From: Microbulbifer halophilus
GTDB lineage: Bacteria; Pseudomonadota; Gammaproteobacteria; Pseudomonadales; Cellvibrionaceae
Direction: 5' to 3'
Length of the DNA: 64,000 nucleotides
Assembly: GCF_026183675.1 (NCBI RefSeq)
Contig: NZ_JAPIVK010000023.1
Location: 1 to 64,000, forward strand
Part shown: positions 48,592 to 59,589 of the stretch, one piece after another
Layout: the number at the start of each line of letters is the position of its first letter
Numbering within the stretch: position 1 is the stretch's first letter
Notes under the pieces: generated by a model
Seen by the model: only the letters and a program-made list of their open reading frames with translations
The model's database searches: none
What the model was told of the DNA's origin: nothing
Translations under genes and position numbers: made by a program

Positions 48592-51396
48592 ATGACCGAT
48601 TACAAAGCGACGCTCAACCTGCCCCATACCGATTTCCCCATGCGCGGCAACCTGCCGCAGCGGGAACCCAAGATGCTGCAGCAGTGGCAGCGGGGCAGGC
48701 TCTACGAAAAGATCCGCGCGGCCCGCGCCGGGCGCGAGCAGTTTATCCTGCACGACGGCCCGCCCTACGCCAACGGCGATATCCATATCGGTCACTCGGT
48801 CAACAAGATCCTCAAGGACATCATCGTCAAGTCGAAGACCCTGAGCGGTTTCGACGCGCCCTACGTGCCCGGCTGGGACTGCCACGGCCTGCCCATCGAG
48901 CACCGGGTGGAGAAGAAAATCGGCAAGGCCGGCGCCAAGGTGGACCACGGGACCTTCCGCCAGAAGTGTCGCGAGTACGCCGCGAAACAGGTGGAAGGGC
49001 AGAAGAAAGACTTTATCCGCCAGGGCATCTTCGGCGAGTGGGACAATCCCTACCGCACCATGGACTTCCAGTTCGAGGGCGACATAGTGCGCGCCCTGGG
49101 CCGCATCGTGCAAAACGGCCACCTGGCGCGCGGATTCAAGCCGGTCTACTGGAGCGTGGTGGGCGGCTCGGCGCTGGCCGAGGCGGAAGTGGAATATCGG
49201 GACAAGACCTCGTTTTCCATCGATGTACGCTACCCGGTCACCGAGGAGACGGCGCTGGCAATCGCCGACGCCGCCGGCGGCCACGCCGGTGACGGCCCGC
49301 TGTCGGTGGTGATCTGGACCACCACACCCTGGACACTGCCGTCCTCCCAGGCGGTTTCCGTCAACGGGGAGCTGGAATACGTGGTGGTGCAGACGGGCGA
49401 CAGCCGCATCCTGGTGGCGGAAGACCTGAAAGACACGGTACTGGAGCGCGCGGGACTCGAAGGAGAAGTGGTGGGCCGTATCCGCGGTGCGGCGCTAGAG
49501 CACCTGAAGATCCGCCATCCCTTCTACGACAAGGAACTGCCGATCGTACTCGGCGACCATGTCACCACCGACGCGGGTACCGGCTGCGTCCACACGGCGC
49601 CGGACCACGGCCCGGACGACTTCCTGGTGGGCCAGCGCTACGGTATCGAGACGCTCAATTACCTCGACGACAACGGCGTCTTCCGCGACAGCGTGCCGCT
49701 GTTCGCCGGCGAGCACGTCTACAAGGTGGACGACAGGATTGTCGAGGTGCTGGAAGAGAAGGGCGTACTGCTGCACAAGGACAAGCTGGAACACAGCTAT
49801 CCCCACTGCTGGCGCACCAAGACGCCGCTGATCTACCGCGCCACGCCGCAGTGGTTTATCAGCATGCAGCAGAACGACCTGCTGGATCACGCGCAGAAGG
49901 CCGCGGATAAAGTGCGGTGGATCCCCGGCTGGGGCAAGGCGCGTATCGACGCCATGCTGGATGCCAGCCCGGACTGGTGTATCTCCCGCCAGCGCACCTG
50001 GGGCGTGCCCATCGCGCTGTTCGTGCACAAGGAAACCCACGAGATCCACCCGGATACCCCGGAACTGATGGAGAAAGTGGCGGAAAAAATCGATGCCGAG
50101 GGCATGGATGTCTGGTTCGACCTGGACCCGCGCGAACTGCTGGGCAGCGATGCCGATCACTACCAGAAGGTCACCGACACCCTGGATGTCTGGTTCGATT
50201 CCGGCGTCACCCACTTCGCCGTGCTGGAGCGCCGCGAGGACTTGCGCTCGCCGGCGGACCTGTACCTGGAAGGCTCCGACCAGCACCGCGGCTGGTTCCA
50301 GTCCTCGCTGAAGACCTCCATCGCCATCAACGAGCGCGCGCCCTATAGACAGGTGCTGACCCACGGTTTCACCGTGGATGCTCAGGGGCGCAAGATGTCC
50401 AAATCCATCGGCAACACCGTCGCGCCCCAGGACGTCATCAACAAGCTGGGAGCCGACGTGTTGCGTTTGTGGGTGGCGGCTACCGACTTCAGCGGCGAAA
50501 TGGCCGTCTCCGACGAAATCCTCAAGCGCACCGCGGATTCCTACCGCCGCCTGCGCAATACCGCGCGCTTCTTCCTCTCCAACCTGGCCGGTTTCGATCC
50601 CGCCAGAGATCTGCTGCCGGAGAGCGAACTGTTGGCGCTGGACCGCTGGGCGCTGGACAGGGCGTCGCGGCTGCAGGACGAAATCATCGAAGCTTACGAC
50701 AACTACCAGTTCCACCAGATCTACCAGAAGCTGCACAACTTCTGCGTGGTGGAAATGGGCGGTTTCTACCTGGATATCATCAAGGACCGCCAGTACACCA
50801 CCAAGGGTGACAGCGTCCCGCGCCGCTCGGCACAGACGGCGCTCTACCATATCGTGCAGGCGTTCGCGCGCTGGATCGCGCCCATCCTCAGCTTTACCGC
50901 CGAGGAGGTCTGGCAGCAGCTTCCCGGAGAGAAAGCCGAGAGCGTCTTCCTGGCCGAGTGGTACGCGCTGCCGAAGCTGCCCGCCGGCACCGACAAGGGT
51001 GCGGATTACTGGGCGGCCATCGCCGATGTGAAAACCGCCGTGAACAAGGTGCTGGAGGAACAGCGCGGCGCCGGCAATATCGGCGGCTCCCTGCAGGCGG
51101 CGGTCACCCTCTACGCGGACGACGACCTGCGCGAGAAACTGTCGGAGCTGCAGGACGAGCTGCGTTTCGTGCTGATCTGCTCCTCCACCTCGGTGCAGCG
51201 CCTCAGCGACGCCGCCGGCGCCCACGCCACCGAGCTCGAGGGCCTGAAAGTGGACGTGCGCAAGGTGGATCACCCCAAGTGCGCGCGCTGCTGGCACTAC
51301 CGCGAAGATGTGGGTGCCGATCCCGAACACCCGGAGATTTGTTCCCGCTGCGTGGAGAATATTTCCGGTGCAGGCGAGGAGCGGCACTATGCGTAA
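48592..51396 (+). CDS. ileS: Isoleucyl-tRNA synthetase
   Basis: 934 residues (E. coli 938). Class I synthetase with [20 protein letters not shown] (HIGH motif, about 57-76) and [10 protein letters not shown] (KMSKS, about 600). The editing domain lies between, and the C-terminal zinc finger [12 protein letters not shown]...CSRC is intact. It is the bacterial type that is generally mupirocin-sensitive. Its end overlaps lspA by 8 bases. Confidence 0.98.
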   Translation: MTDYKATLNLPHTDFPMRGNLPQREPKMLQQWQRGRLYEKIRAARAGREQFILHDGPPYANGDIHIGHSVNKILKDIIVKSKTLSGFDAPYVPGWDCHGLPIEHRVEKKIGKAGAKVDHGTFRQKCREYAAKQVEGQKKDFIRQGIFGEWDNPYRTMDFQFEGDIVRALGRIVQNGHLARGFKPVYWSVVGGSALAEAEVEYRDKTSFSIDVRYPVTEETALAIADAAGGHAGDGPLSVVIWTTTPWTLPSSQAVSVNGELEYVVVQTGDSRILVAEDLKDTVLERAGLEGEVVGRIRGAALEHLKIRHPFYDKELPIVLGDHVTTDAGTGCVHTAPDHGPDDFLVGQRYGIETLNYLDDNGVFRDSVPLFAGEHVYKVDDRIVEVLEEKGVLLHKDKLEHSYPHCWRTKTPLIYRATPQWFISMQQNDLLDHAQKAADKVRWIPGWGKARIDAMLDASPDWCISRQRTWGVPIALFVHKETHEIHPDTPELMEKVAEKIDAEGMDVWFDLDPRELLGSDADHYQKVTDTLDVWFDSGVTHFAVLERREDLRSPADLYLEGSDQHRGWFQSSLKTSIAINERAPYRQVLTHGFTVDAQGRKMSKSIGNTVAPQDVINKLGADVLRLWVAATDFSGEMAVSDEILKRTADSYRRLRNTARFFLSNLAGFDPARDLLPESELLALDRWALDRASRLQDEIIEAYDNYQFHQIYQKLHNFCVVEMGGFYLDIIKDRQYTTKGDSVPRRSAQTALYHIVQAFARWIAPILSFTAEEVWQQLPGEKAESVFLAEWYALPKLPAGTDKGADYWAAIADVKTAVNKVLEEQRGAGNIGGSLQAAVTLYADDDLREKLSELQDELRFVLICSSTSVQRLSDAAGAHATELEGLKVDVRKVDHPKCARCWHYREDVGADPEHPEICSRCVENISGAGEERHYA

Positions 51397-51946
51397 TAAT
51401 GGTGGGCTCAGTCGCGGATTGAAATTGTTCGCCCACCCCTGGCGCTGGTACCTGCTGGCGCTGGTGATGATCGGCCTGGATATCGCCACCAAGGTGTGGG
51501 CGGTGGAACAGTTCCGCTACGGGCCGCCGCTGCAGATTATTCCCGGGCTGTTGCAGTTCACCTATGCAGAGAACTACGGTGCCGCCTTCAGCTTTCTCGC
51601 CGATGCCGGCGGCTGGCAGCGCTGGTTCTTCGGCGCCGTGGCGCTGGGCTTCAGTGTCATGATCAGCATCTGGCTGTGGCGCCTGCCGGCGAACAGGCGC
51701 TGGGAGCCGCTGGCGTTGGCGCTGATCCTGAGCGGTGCGCTGGGCAACCTCTGGGACCGCATGGTGCTCGGCTATGTGCGGGATTTTATTTCCGTCTACT
51801 ACGGAAGCTGGAGCTTTCCGGTTTTCAATGTGGCGGATATGGCGATCAGCGTCGGCGCCGCCATGCTGGTAATTGAACTGCTGTTCTTTTCCGACAGGGA
51901 CAGCGCCGGGGACAAGTCGCCCCGGGAAAAAGACGCGGAAGTTTAG
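51389..51946 (+). CDS. lspA: Prolipoprotein signal peptidase (SPase II)
   Basis: 185 residues with four predicted transmembrane helices. Catalytic aspartates are in [16 protein letters not shown] and [11 protein letters not shown]. It cleaves lipoprotein signal peptides after lipidation. The ATG at 51389 has GAGGAG upstream within ileS; the longer upstream frame is rejected. Confidence 0.96.
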   Translation: MRNNGGLSRGLKLFAHPWRWYLLALVMIGLDIATKVWAVEQFRYGPPLQIIPGLLQFTYAENYGAAFSFLADAGGWQRWFFGAVALGFSVMISIWLWRLPANRRWEPLALALILSGALGNLWDRMVLGYVRDFISVYYGSWSFPVFNVADMAISVGAAMLVIELLFFSDRDSAGDKSPREKDAEV

Positions 51947-51951
51947 AGAAT

Positions 51952-52392
51952 ATGGCCAACAATGTGATCGGCGAACACAGCCGCGTAACCCTGCATTTCA
52001 GCCTGCAACTGGACGACGGCACCGAGGTGGATTCCACTTTCGAGGGCGATCCGGCCACGTTCAGTGTCGGCGACGGCAGCTTGCTGCCCGGTTTCGAAAA
52101 GGCGCTGTTCGGGCTCGCGGCCGGCGACGAGGCAGAGATCGAGATTCAGCCCGAGGCCGGCTTCGGCCAGCGCAACCCGGAAAATATCCAGAAGGTGCGC
52201 CGCGACCACTTCTCCCCGGATATCGAGCTGGAGCCGGGTCTGGTAGTCTCGTTCGACAACGGCGGCGGCGAGTTGCCGGGCGTGGTGCGCGACATCGGCG
52301 AGGATGAGGTCACCGTCGACTTCAACCACCCGCTGGCCGGCCAGACATTGAATTTCCGCGTAAAGATTATCTCCGTTGACTCCATCCAGTAG
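51952..52392 (+). CDS. fkpB: FKBP-type peptidyl-prolyl isomerase (SlpA)
   Basis: 146 residues. VTLHFSLQLDDGTEVDSTFE and GLAAGDEAEIEIQPEAGFGQ are typical of SlyD/SlpA-class FKBPs, with an inserted chaperone flap (about 70-120). The His-rich metal tail of SlyD is absent. It starts 5 bases after lspA. Its usual placement next to ispH is conserved. Confidence 0.93.
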   Translation: MANNVIGEHSRVTLHFSLQLDDGTEVDSTFEGDPATFSVGDGSLLPGFEKALFGLAAGDEAEIEIQPEAGFGQRNPENIQKVRRDHFSPDIELEPGLVVSFDNGGGELPGVVRDIGEDEVTVDFNHPLAGQTLNFRVKIISVDSIQ

Positions 52393-52465
52393 GTGCCGGG
52401 ACCGCGGAGCCTCTTATTGGCGCTGAAGGCTCCAGCTCCGCTTCAAAGAGAGCAGTGAACTGACT

Positions 52466-53398
52466 ATGCAAATCCGACTCGCCAACCCCCGCGGCTTCTG
52501 CGCCGGCGTCGACCGCGCGATCGATATCGTCAATCGTGCCCTGGACGTGTTCGGTGCACCCATCTACGTGCGCCACGAAGTGGTACACAACAAGTTCGTG
52601 GTCGACAGCCTGCGCGAGCGCGGTGCCGTGTTCGTGGACGAACTCAGCGAGGTGCCGGACGACGTGATCGTCATCTTCAGCGCCCACGGCGTCTCCAGGG
52701 CGGTACAGCGGGAGGCCGCCGACCGCAGCCTGCAGGTCTTCGATGCCACCTGCCCGCTGGTGACCAAAGTGCATATGGAAGTGAGCAAGTTCAGCACCGA
52801 CGGCAGCGAGTGCATCCTGATCGGCCACCAGGGACACCCGGAGGTGGAAGGCACCATGGGCCAGTACGACACCGCCAACGGCGGCGCCATCTATCTGGTC
52901 GAGAACGAACAGGATGTGGCCGACCTGCAGGTGAAAAACGAGAAGGACCTGACCTTCGTGACCCAGACCACCCTCTCGATGGACGACACCGCCAGGGTCA
53001 TCGACGCCCTGCGCGCCCGCTTCCCCCATATCCGCGGCCCGCGCAAGGACGATATCTGCTACGCGACCCAGAACCGCCAGGATGCGGTCAAGCAGCTGGC
53101 TCTGGAGTGCGACATGGTCCTGGTGGTGGGTAGCCCCAACAGCTCCAACTCCAACCGCCTGCGCGAACTGGCCGAACGCTGCGGCGCCGCCGCCAGGCTG
53201 ATCGACGGCGCCGACGATATCGATCCCGCCTGGCTGGCAGGCAGCCGCACCATCGGCATCACCGCCGGCGCCTCCGCGCCCGAGGTGCTGGTGCGCGAGG
53301 TGATCGAGCGGCTGCAGGGGCTGGGAGCCGAGTTGCCGCAGGAGATGGTGGGGCGGGAAGAGAATATCAGTTTTTCCCTGCCCAGGGAGTTGCGCTGA
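52466..53398 (+). CDS. ispH: 4-hydroxy-3-methylbut-2-enyl diphosphate reductase
   Basis: 310 residues. Last enzyme of the MEP isoprenoid pathway, holding a [4Fe-4S] cluster. The cluster cysteines appear in [23 protein letters not shown] and, nearer the C-terminus, the AERCGAA region after [26 protein letters not shown] is the conserved substrate-binding part. Confidence 0.97.
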   Translation: MQIRLANPRGFCAGVDRAIDIVNRALDVFGAPIYVRHEVVHNKFVVDSLRERGAVFVDELSEVPDDVIVIFSAHGVSRAVQREAADRSLQVFDATCPLVTKVHMEVSKFSTDGSECILIGHQGHPEVEGTMGQYDTANGGAIYLVENEQDVADLQVKNEKDLTFVTQTTLSMDDTARVIDALRARFPHIRGPRKDDICYATQNRQDAVKQLALECDMVLVVGSPNSSNSNRLRELAERCGAAARLIDGADDIDPAWLAGSRTIGITAGASAPEVLVREVIERLQGLGAELPQEMVGREENISFSLPRELR

Positions 53399-53544
53399 CT
53401 CCCGCTTCCCGGGGGCGCGGCGCTCCGCCTGTCGCTCACGCCGCGCCACTCGTCGCCTGCCCCCCTGAACCCTGCCTCCCGTCACTTACATCCCCGCCGC
53501 AGATTGATATAAGTGTGCCAGCTCGAATCCCATAAGGATAAGTA

Positions 53545-54072
53545 ATGAATACCTCCATCCGGTCTGGTGGCTTCACGCTCGTGGAGTTGATGGTTGTGGT
53601 GGCGATAACGGCCATCGTCGCCTCCATCGCCGTGCCGTCGTTCAATACCATGATCAAGAACAACCGGCTGACGGCCGCGGTGAACGATCTTTCCGGGGCG
53701 TTGAACTATGCCCGCTCCGAAGCGGTCCGCCGCGGGCGCGCGGTACAGGTGGACGCCCTTTCCGGCGACCTATCCAACGGCCTGCGAGTCTGGTTCGACG
53801 CCGATGGCGACGGCAACTTTGACGATGACGATTCCGAAGAGCTGCGTCTGGTGCGCCTGTCTTCTTCCGCCGATTTCGATGTCGAGGGCGATGTGGACGG
53901 CTCGACGAAAACCGATATCAGCCTGAGCTACAGCGCGCGCGGGTCCGTCGGCGGCGGTGGCAACCAGTTCAAGCTGACACTCTGTGACGACCGCAACGGC
54001 GATTACGGCAAGGAACTCAGCCTGCTCGCTACGGGTGTCCTGCGGCTCACTTCCAGTGTCACCTGCAGTTAG
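53545..54072 (+). CDS. fimU: Type IV minor pilin FimU/GspH-like
   Basis: 175 residues. The prepilin cleavage site is SGG/FTLVELMVVVAITAIVAS, with Glu5 of the mature protein. The body has the FimT/GspH fold pattern (NNRLTAAVNDLSGALNYARSEAVRRG). It is rich in Asp (DADGDGNFDDDDSEE), perhaps calcium-binding. Minor pilins prime pilus assembly and carry PilY1. First gene of the cluster, 146 bases after ispH. Confidence 0.85.
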   Translation: MNTSIRSGGFTLVELMVVVAITAIVASIAVPSFNTMIKNNRLTAAVNDLSGALNYARSEAVRRGRAVQVDALSGDLSNGLRVWFDADGDGNFDDDDSEELRLVRLSSSADFDVEGDVDGSTKTDISLSYSARGSVGGGGNQFKLTLCDDRNGDYGKELSLLATGVLRLTSSVTCS

Positions 54073-54083
54073 GGGAGGATTCC

Positions 54084-54551
54084 ATGAAGAAGCAGTCGGG
54101 CGCGACAATGATCGAGGTGCTGGTCACCATCCTGATCCTGGCGGTGGGGCTGTTGGGGCTCTCCTCCACCCAGATGATGAGCCTGAAGAACGGCAACAAT
54201 TCCCATCACCGCTACCTGGCGGCGCTGGCGTCGCAGGAGATGGCCGAGCGCATGCGGGCCAACCCGGACGGCGTTTCCCTGGGGAGCTACGACGATAAGG
54301 AAGTGGATGGCTCTGAAGCCGCCCAGGACTGCAGCACCGGCTGTACATCGCGTCAGCTCGCCGCCATGGATCTGTATGACTGGGGTCAGGTGATTGAAAC
54401 CAACCTCCCATCGGGTAACGGAAAAATCGTACGCAACGGCGATATCGTCACCTTTACCGTGAGCTGGGAGGAACAGCATACCGGCGAGGACCGCGCTACC
54501 ACCGACGGTGGCCTGGACGATTCGAGCTTCGAATTGGTGGTGGAACTATGA
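54084..54551 (+). CDS. pilV: Type IV minor pilin PilV
   Basis: 155 residues. Class III leader KKQSG/ATMIEVLVTILILAVG, with Glu5. LLGLSSTQMMSLKNGNNSHHR and ASQEMAERMRANPDG match PilV. ATGA overlap with pilW. Confidence 0.85.
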   Translation: MKKQSGATMIEVLVTILILAVGLLGLSSTQMMSLKNGNNSHHRYLAALASQEMAERMRANPDGVSLGSYDDKEVDGSEAAQDCSTGCTSRQLAAMDLYDWGQVIETNLPSGNGKIVRNGDIVTFTVSWEEQHTGEDRATTDGGLDDSSFELVVEL

Positions 54552-55594
54552 ACATGACTTCTCTCTCCCGGCAGCGCGGCCTGTCCCTGATCGAATTGAT
54601 GATCGCCATTCTGCTCAGCTCCATGCTGCTGTTGGGGGTGTTGCAGATTTTCGACAGCAACCGCGACACCATCCGTATGCAGACCGCTTTTGCGCGGGTG
54701 CAGGAGAGCGGCCGCTTTGCCACGGATCTGCTGACTCGGGAAATCCGCATGGCGGATTATTGGGGCTGTGCGCCGGATCCGGGCAGTATCAAGAATCATC
54801 TGGATACCAGTGACACAGATTACGATGCCAGCTATCTGGGTAACCTGGGCAATAACGGCGTTCTGGGAACGGACAACGCTAGCGGTGAAACCGTCGGCAC
54901 CAAGGCGGTGGCCGAGGGCTCCGATATCCTATACCTGCGTGGCTCCGAGAACGCTTGTGGAGGCACGGGGCGAATGGTGCCCAGCACGAATGCGGCCTCG
55001 CTGATGGCCACCCAGAACTGCGGTGTCGAGGAGGGGCAGACGGTGCTATTGGCCAATTGCCAGAGCGGTGAGCTGATGACCATTACCCAGGTCCAGGGCG
55101 GCAACGGTGGCAACTCCGATAAGCGAACACTGGTACACAACACCGGTAACAACAGCGCGGATGGCTGGATAAATAACGACACTAAAGAGCTGCAGCGGGA
55201 ATACGGCGCCGACGCTCGGCTGCTGGTGCCCTACCAGCGTATCTATTTCGTCGCCGACAGCGCGGCGGGCGACTCCTCCCTGTTTGTCAGCGAGAACGGC
55301 GGTGATGCCCAGGAGCTGATCCCCGGAATCGAGGACATGCAGCTGCTCTACGGCCGCGATACGGACGATGACGAGACGGTGGATACCTGGACCAGCGCGG
55401 CCGGCCTCACCGAGGCGGATATGGCTCTGGCACAGGCGATCAAGGTGCAGCTTGTGGCGGCCAACGAAGCCAATGTCAACGCCGACGATATGACCGTCAC
55501 TGACCTGGATGACGACGATACCACCTACACCGACGGCAGGCTGAGAAAGGTCTACCTGAGTACTGTCAAGGTGCGCAATCGGGGGAACATGTAA
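54548..55594 (+). CDS. pilW: Type IV minor pilin PilW
   Basis: 348 residues. The leader is RQRG/LSLIELMIAILLSSML. Long C-terminal globular domain with FARVQESGRFATDLLTREIR, the typical PilW helix. Overlaps both neighbours (ATGA, TAATG), so translation is coupled. Asp-rich segments near the C-terminus (DDDETVD). Confidence 0.87.
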   Translation: MNMTSLSRQRGLSLIELMIAILLSSMLLLGVLQIFDSNRDTIRMQTAFARVQESGRFATDLLTREIRMADYWGCAPDPGSIKNHLDTSDTDYDASYLGNLGNNGVLGTDNASGETVGTKAVAEGSDILYLRGSENACGGTGRMVPSTNAASLMATQNCGVEEGQTVLLANCQSGELMTITQVQGGNGGNSDKRTLVHNTGNNSADGWINNDTKELQREYGADARLLVPYQRIYFVADSAAGDSSLFVSENGGDAQELIPGIEDMQLLYGRDTDDDETVDTWTSAAGLTEADMALAQAIKVQLVAANEANVNADDMTVTDLDDDDTTYTDGRLRKVYLSTVKVRNRGNM

Positions 55595-56130
55595 TGCGGC
55601 AGATGCGAGGACAGAAAGGCGCGGTACTGGTGGTCAGCCTGATCGTGTTGCTGGTGCTGACCCTGATCGGTGTTTCCGGGGCGCGCACCGTGCTGCTGGA
55701 AGAAAAGATGACCTTCGCCTCCCGGGATGCCAAGACGGCACTGGAAGTGGCCGAGTCACTGGTAAAGCGGGGCGAGAAGTATGTCGATGGCGTCAACACC
55801 ACCGGCGATTTCGACACGAAAAACTGGTTGCACAATGAAGGAGAAGGTCCCGTGGGGCTCATGAACGCGGACACCTGGGGTGACAGCAACTCCTCGGAGT
55901 TCGAGGTGTCGATGGAGGGGCCGGACGGTAACAAGATGAAAGGCCGCATGTATATCGAGCTGGCGGGCAATGCCGACAAGGAGGATCCCGCCAACGATAT
56001 CACCGTCGGCGGCTACGGCCAGTCCACAGGCGGTGGTGAGATCAAGGTTTTCCGCATCGTTGCGCAGGGGATCGGTATTTCCGGCACCACCAAGCGCATC
56101 ATTGTCAGCCACTACGGCAAGCGTTTCTAG
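55594..56130 (+). CDS. pilX: Type IV minor pilin PilX
   Basis: 178 residues. Leader QKG/AVLVVSLIVLLVLTLIG; as is usual for PilX, residue 5 of the mature protein is not Glu. It ends with RIVAQGIGISGTTKRIIVSH. Ten bases before pilY1. PilX sits at the pilus tip with PilW and PilV. Confidence 0.87.
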   Translation: MRQMRGQKGAVLVVSLIVLLVLTLIGVSGARTVLLEEKMTFASRDAKTALEVAESLVKRGEKYVDGVNTTGDFDTKNWLHNEGEGPVGLMNADTWGDSNSSEFEVSMEGPDGNKMKGRMYIELAGNADKEDPANDITVGGYGQSTGGGEIKVFRIVAQGIGISGTTKRIIVSHYGKRF

Positions 56131-56139
56131 GGATTTCCC

Positions 56140-59100
56140 ATGAACAGAGCAATAATCAGAAAGAATACTCTCCGGGCACTGCTGTACGGTGTTTTCGGCT
56201 TTTCCACTACCTTTGCCACCTGTATCAGCGCCGAGCCGATTACCCTTTCCAACGCCCCGTTGCAGGCCTCCGGCAAAGCGCAGCCCAACCTGATGATCCT
56301 ACTGGACTCCTCCGGCTCCATGGATGATCGTCTCGATAGCGGCGAGAGACGCCTGGACGTGGCCAAGGCCGCTGCGACCGATGTGGTACGGGGCCTCGGC
56401 GATATCCGGGTCGGTCTGGCCAGGTTCGACTATGAACACGGGGCGGAAATCCTCAAAGGGCTCACCAGCATTTCCGAAAGTGGTGCACGCAGCGACCTGA
56501 TCACGAAAATCGGCGGCATTCGTGCAGAGGACTGGACGCCGCTGGCGGAGTCCATGGCCGATATCGGGCGTTACTTTGTCGAGGGCTATGACGACAGGTT
56601 CGTAACCATTCACCCGGGTACCGAGGACGAAGAGAGTGTTCTGGCCCGCGAGGTGCTCGCCAATCAGCCCCAGTACTCCTCCGTCCCCAAGCCGACCGCG
56701 GCGGACCCGGCGATCCAGTACTACTGCCAGAAAAACTTCATCCTGACTCTGACGGACGGTTTGCCGACTTATGACCAGAATGTCAGCGATTATCTGGAGG
56801 ATTACGATGGGGATTGCAGTGGCGATAATAGTGGAAACTGCAGCTCCTACGACAAAAAACACTCGGGCTATACTTATGAATCCCGGCGAAACAGGCCTTC
56901 GGATTATCTGGACGATGTCGCCGATGCGCTCTACGACATCGACTGGCGCCCGGACCTGACGGATCCCAATGACCCGGATCACAAGAACAATATTACCAGC
57001 TACTTTATCGGCTTTGCGGATTCCGATCTGGCCAACAACCAGTTGCTGAAAGATGCGGGCAGCCAGGGCGGCGGCAGCTACAAGTACGCGTCCAACTCCG
57101 CGGAACTGGTGACTTCCTTCAACGAGGCGATCGACGCTATTTCCAACTCGATCGGTACCCAGTCTTCGGTTTCGTTCAACTCCACCTCATTGGATACCGG
57201 TTCGGTAATCTACTCGGCCAAGTTCGATACCTCGGATTTCAGCGGGCGCCTCTATGCGCGCTATATGGATCCGGAGACGGGCCGCATTTCCAGCACTGCG
57301 TGGGAGGCGGCGGAAAAGCTGGCCGATGAATCGTCCAGCAGCCGCGAAATCATCACCTACTTGGACGGTAGTGGGGTGCCCTTTACCGAAAGCGAGCTGG
57401 ACGAGATCAGCGGAGCCCCCTCCTACACCATTACCGTGCGGGCGCGGGGGGAAGTAGGAGAAGAAAACATCAGCCTGAACGTCGGCGGTACCGCAATCGG
57501 TAGCTGGACACTGTCGAAGGGCTATCGAGAATTCACGGCCACCACGAACAATACGTCGGGGAAAATCCAGGTAGAATTTACCAATGACGTGGGTGAGCGC
57601 GATGTTCAGGTTGACTACATCCAGATTGATGGCACTACCCTGCAGGCTGAGGAACAGAGTGAAAATACCGGAGTTTGGGGTAATGGTGGCTGTGGAACTG
57701 GCGGTAGCAGCGAGTGGCTGCACTGCAATGGCTATATCGAGTTCTGTTCCATTGCCGGTTGCGAGTTGGCCGATGTGACCCCACAGCGGGCGGACCTGAG
57801 AGTGGACGACCACACAGGCACTGTCGACGATCAGTGGGATGATCGTCTGGACTATATTCGCGGCGATACCAGCAAGGACAGTCTGGACGGTTTCCGACCC
57901 AGGGGCGAGTTCACCAGTGGCAGTGCGGCCGGCAGCGAGATTCTGCTGGGCGATATCGTCCACTCCACCCCCATCTACGTGGGCGAGCCGGAGCTCAACT
58001 GGCCGGCGGAATTCGGCGGTAACAATCACAGTGACTCCTACGCCCAGTTCAAGATCGATGAGGAAGATCGAACGCCGATGGTCTATGTGGGGGCCAACGA
58101 CGGCATGTTGCACGGTTTCAATGCGGATACCGGCGAGGAAACCTTTGCCTATATTCCCTCCATGGTATTGAGCGACGAGCGCTACCAGGGGCTGCATGCA
58201 TTTACCAGTACTACCTACCCGCACAACTATTACGTGGATCTCACGCCCGCGGTGTCCGATGTGTATATCGATCCCGATGGCGGTAACTCGGAATCGTGGC
58301 GCACGGTGCTGGTGGGCGGCCTGCGCGGCGGTGGCAAGGGCTATTTCGCACTGGATGTGACCGATCCGGCGAACCTTGAGGAAGACAAGGCCGATGATGT
58401 CGTGCTGTGGGAATTTGACGGCGGTGACGACACCGGCCGCGCCAACCTGGGGTACGGCTATTCCGAGGCGCAGGTCGCCAAGCTCAATAACGGCAAATGG
58501 GCGGTTATCTTCGGCAATGGCTACAACAGCGACAACGGCGTTGCGGGCCTGTTTATCGTCTATCTCGAAGATGGTGCAGACGGGGAATGGAGCGCCGACG
58601 ACTGGGAGTTTATTTCCACCGGTTCGGGGTCTGAGAATGACCGCAAGAACGGTCTCTCCTCGCCGCGGTTGATCGACCTCAATGGCGATCGCGTTGTCGA
58701 CCGGGTCTACGCCGGCGACCTGATGGGCGATATGTGGGCCTTTGACCTGTCTGGCGATAGCGAAAACGACTGGGGCGTGGCTGACAACAAACCCTTGTTC
58801 AAGGCCTCCGGTGCAACGTCGGAGCCCAGCCAGGCGATCATGGCGGCGCCACTGGTGGCCCGCAACACCGCGGTCAGTAATGGAAGCGACCCCAACGTGC
58901 TGGTGATGTTCGGTACCGGCCAGTACCTGAATACCGGCGACCTCACCGACGATGATGCGGGGGCCTTCTACGCGGTGTGGGACAATGGAACGACGAATGT
59001 GACTGAATCCGACCTGGCGGAGCGGACCCTGACCGATGACGGTGTCGGACGCAAGATCCAGTCCGGCGATGATATCGACTGGAGCGAGCACCACGGCTGG

Positions 59101-59553
59101 AAAATGACCCTGGATAGCGGCTCCGGGAGCTACGCCGGCGAAAGGGTGATCACCGCGCCGACCCTGCGCCGCAATACGCTGTTTTTCAGCACCGTGTATC
59201 CGAATCCACAACCCTGTGCTTCCAGCGGCAAGGGGTACCTGATGGGGTTCGATTTCCGCACCGGCAAGGCCGGTGAGGATGCCGTCGCGGATATCAATAA
59301 CGACGGCGAAATCAACTCGGACGACGAAGGGTATGTAGGCAAGGAGTTCGGCGATGACTGCACCGGCGACAATTGCGACGGCGACGATGACAGCAACAGC
59401 GATGACGATCCCGGCATGCCCGGACAATCCGGCTTTATCGGCGATGTGCGCTGTACGCCCGGCAGCAACGGCGATGTGATCTGCGACGATATTGACGTGG
59501 GCGATGAAGAGCGGGAGGGCCGCCTGTCCTGGGAGGAGTTTGCGCCCCGGTGA
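56140..59553 (+). CDS. pilY1: Type IV pilus tip adhesin PilY1 with inserted CBM60-like module
   Basis: 1137 residues. Signal peptide at about 1-31. Von Willebrand A domain (about 48-330) with MIDAS motif LDSSGSMDDR and a distal TDGLPTYD. The conserved pre-propeller segment (GRLYARYMDPETGRI, then GVPFTESELDEI) is interrupted at about 428-535 by a separate module: SYTITVRARGEVGEENISLN, FTNDVGERDVQVDYIQIDG, then ENTGVWGNGGCGTGG and SEWLHCNGYIEF. This pattern matches calcium-dependent xylan-binding CBM60 domains. The PilY1 sequence resumes at RLDYIRGD and GDIVHSTPIYVG (propeller, about 600-1040). An EF-hand-like loop DINNDGEINSDD lies near 1050, and an Asp-rich tail follows. PilY1 caps the pilus, controls retraction and adhesion, and may bind polysaccharide here. 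Confidence 0.93.
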   Translation: MNRAIIRKNTLRALLYGVFGFSTTFATCISAEPITLSNAPLQASGKAQPNLMILLDSSGSMDDRLDSGERRLDVAKAAATDVVRGLGDIRVGLARFDYEHGAEILKGLTSISESGARSDLITKIGGIRAEDWTPLAESMADIGRYFVEGYDDRFVTIHPGTEDEESVLAREVLANQPQYSSVPKPTAADPAIQYYCQKNFILTLTDGLPTYDQNVSDYLEDYDGDCSGDNSGNCSSYDKKHSGYTYESRRNRPSDYLDDVADALYDIDWRPDLTDPNDPDHKNNITSYFIGFADSDLANNQLLKDAGSQGGGSYKYASNSAELVTSFNEAIDAISNSIGTQSSVSFNSTSLDTGSVIYSAKFDTSDFSGRLYARYMDPETGRISSTAWEAAEKLADESSSSREIITYLDGSGVPFTESELDEISGAPSYTITVRARGEVGEENISLNVGGTAIGSWTLSKGYREFTATTNNTSGKIQVEFTNDVGERDVQVDYIQIDGTTLQAEEQSENTGVWGNGGCGTGGSSEWLHCNGYIEFCSIAGCELADVTPQRADLRVDDHTGTVDDQWDDRLDYIRGDTSKDSLDGFRPRGEFTSGSAAGSEILLGDIVHSTPIYVGEPELNWPAEFGGNNHSDSYAQFKIDEEDRTPMVYVGANDGMLHGFNADTGEETFAYIPSMVLSDERYQGLHAFTSTTYPHNYYVDLTPAVSDVYIDPDGGNSESWRTVLVGGLRGGGKGYFALDVTDPANLEEDKADDVVLWEFDGGDDTGRANLGYGYSEAQVAKLNNGKWAVIFGNGYNSDNGVAGLFIVYLEDGADGEWSADDWEFISTGSGSENDRKNGLSSPRLIDLNGDRVVDRVYAGDLMGDMWAFDLSGDSENDWGVADNKPLFKASGATSEPSQAIMAAPLVARNTAVSNGSDPNVLVMFGTGQYLNTGDLTDDDAGAFYAVWDNGTTNVTESDLAERTLTDDGVGRKIQSGDDIDWSEHHGWKMTLDSGSGSYAGERVITAPTLRRNTLFFSTVYPNPQPCASSGKGYLMGFDFRTGKAGEDAVADINNDGEINSDDEGYVGKEFGDDCTGDNCDGDDDSNSDDDPGMPGQSGFIGDVRCTPGSNGDVICDDIDVGDEEREGRLSWEEFAPR

Positions 59554-59589
59554 TCGCCCGGCTGCCGGAAAAAACGGTAATTTAGTAAA

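Noticed and set aside
52404-52442. Third copy of repeat family B between fkpB and ispH
   Set aside because: It shares only GGAGCC and GGCTCCAGCTCCGC-like pieces; the second hairpin is missing, so relation is uncertain.
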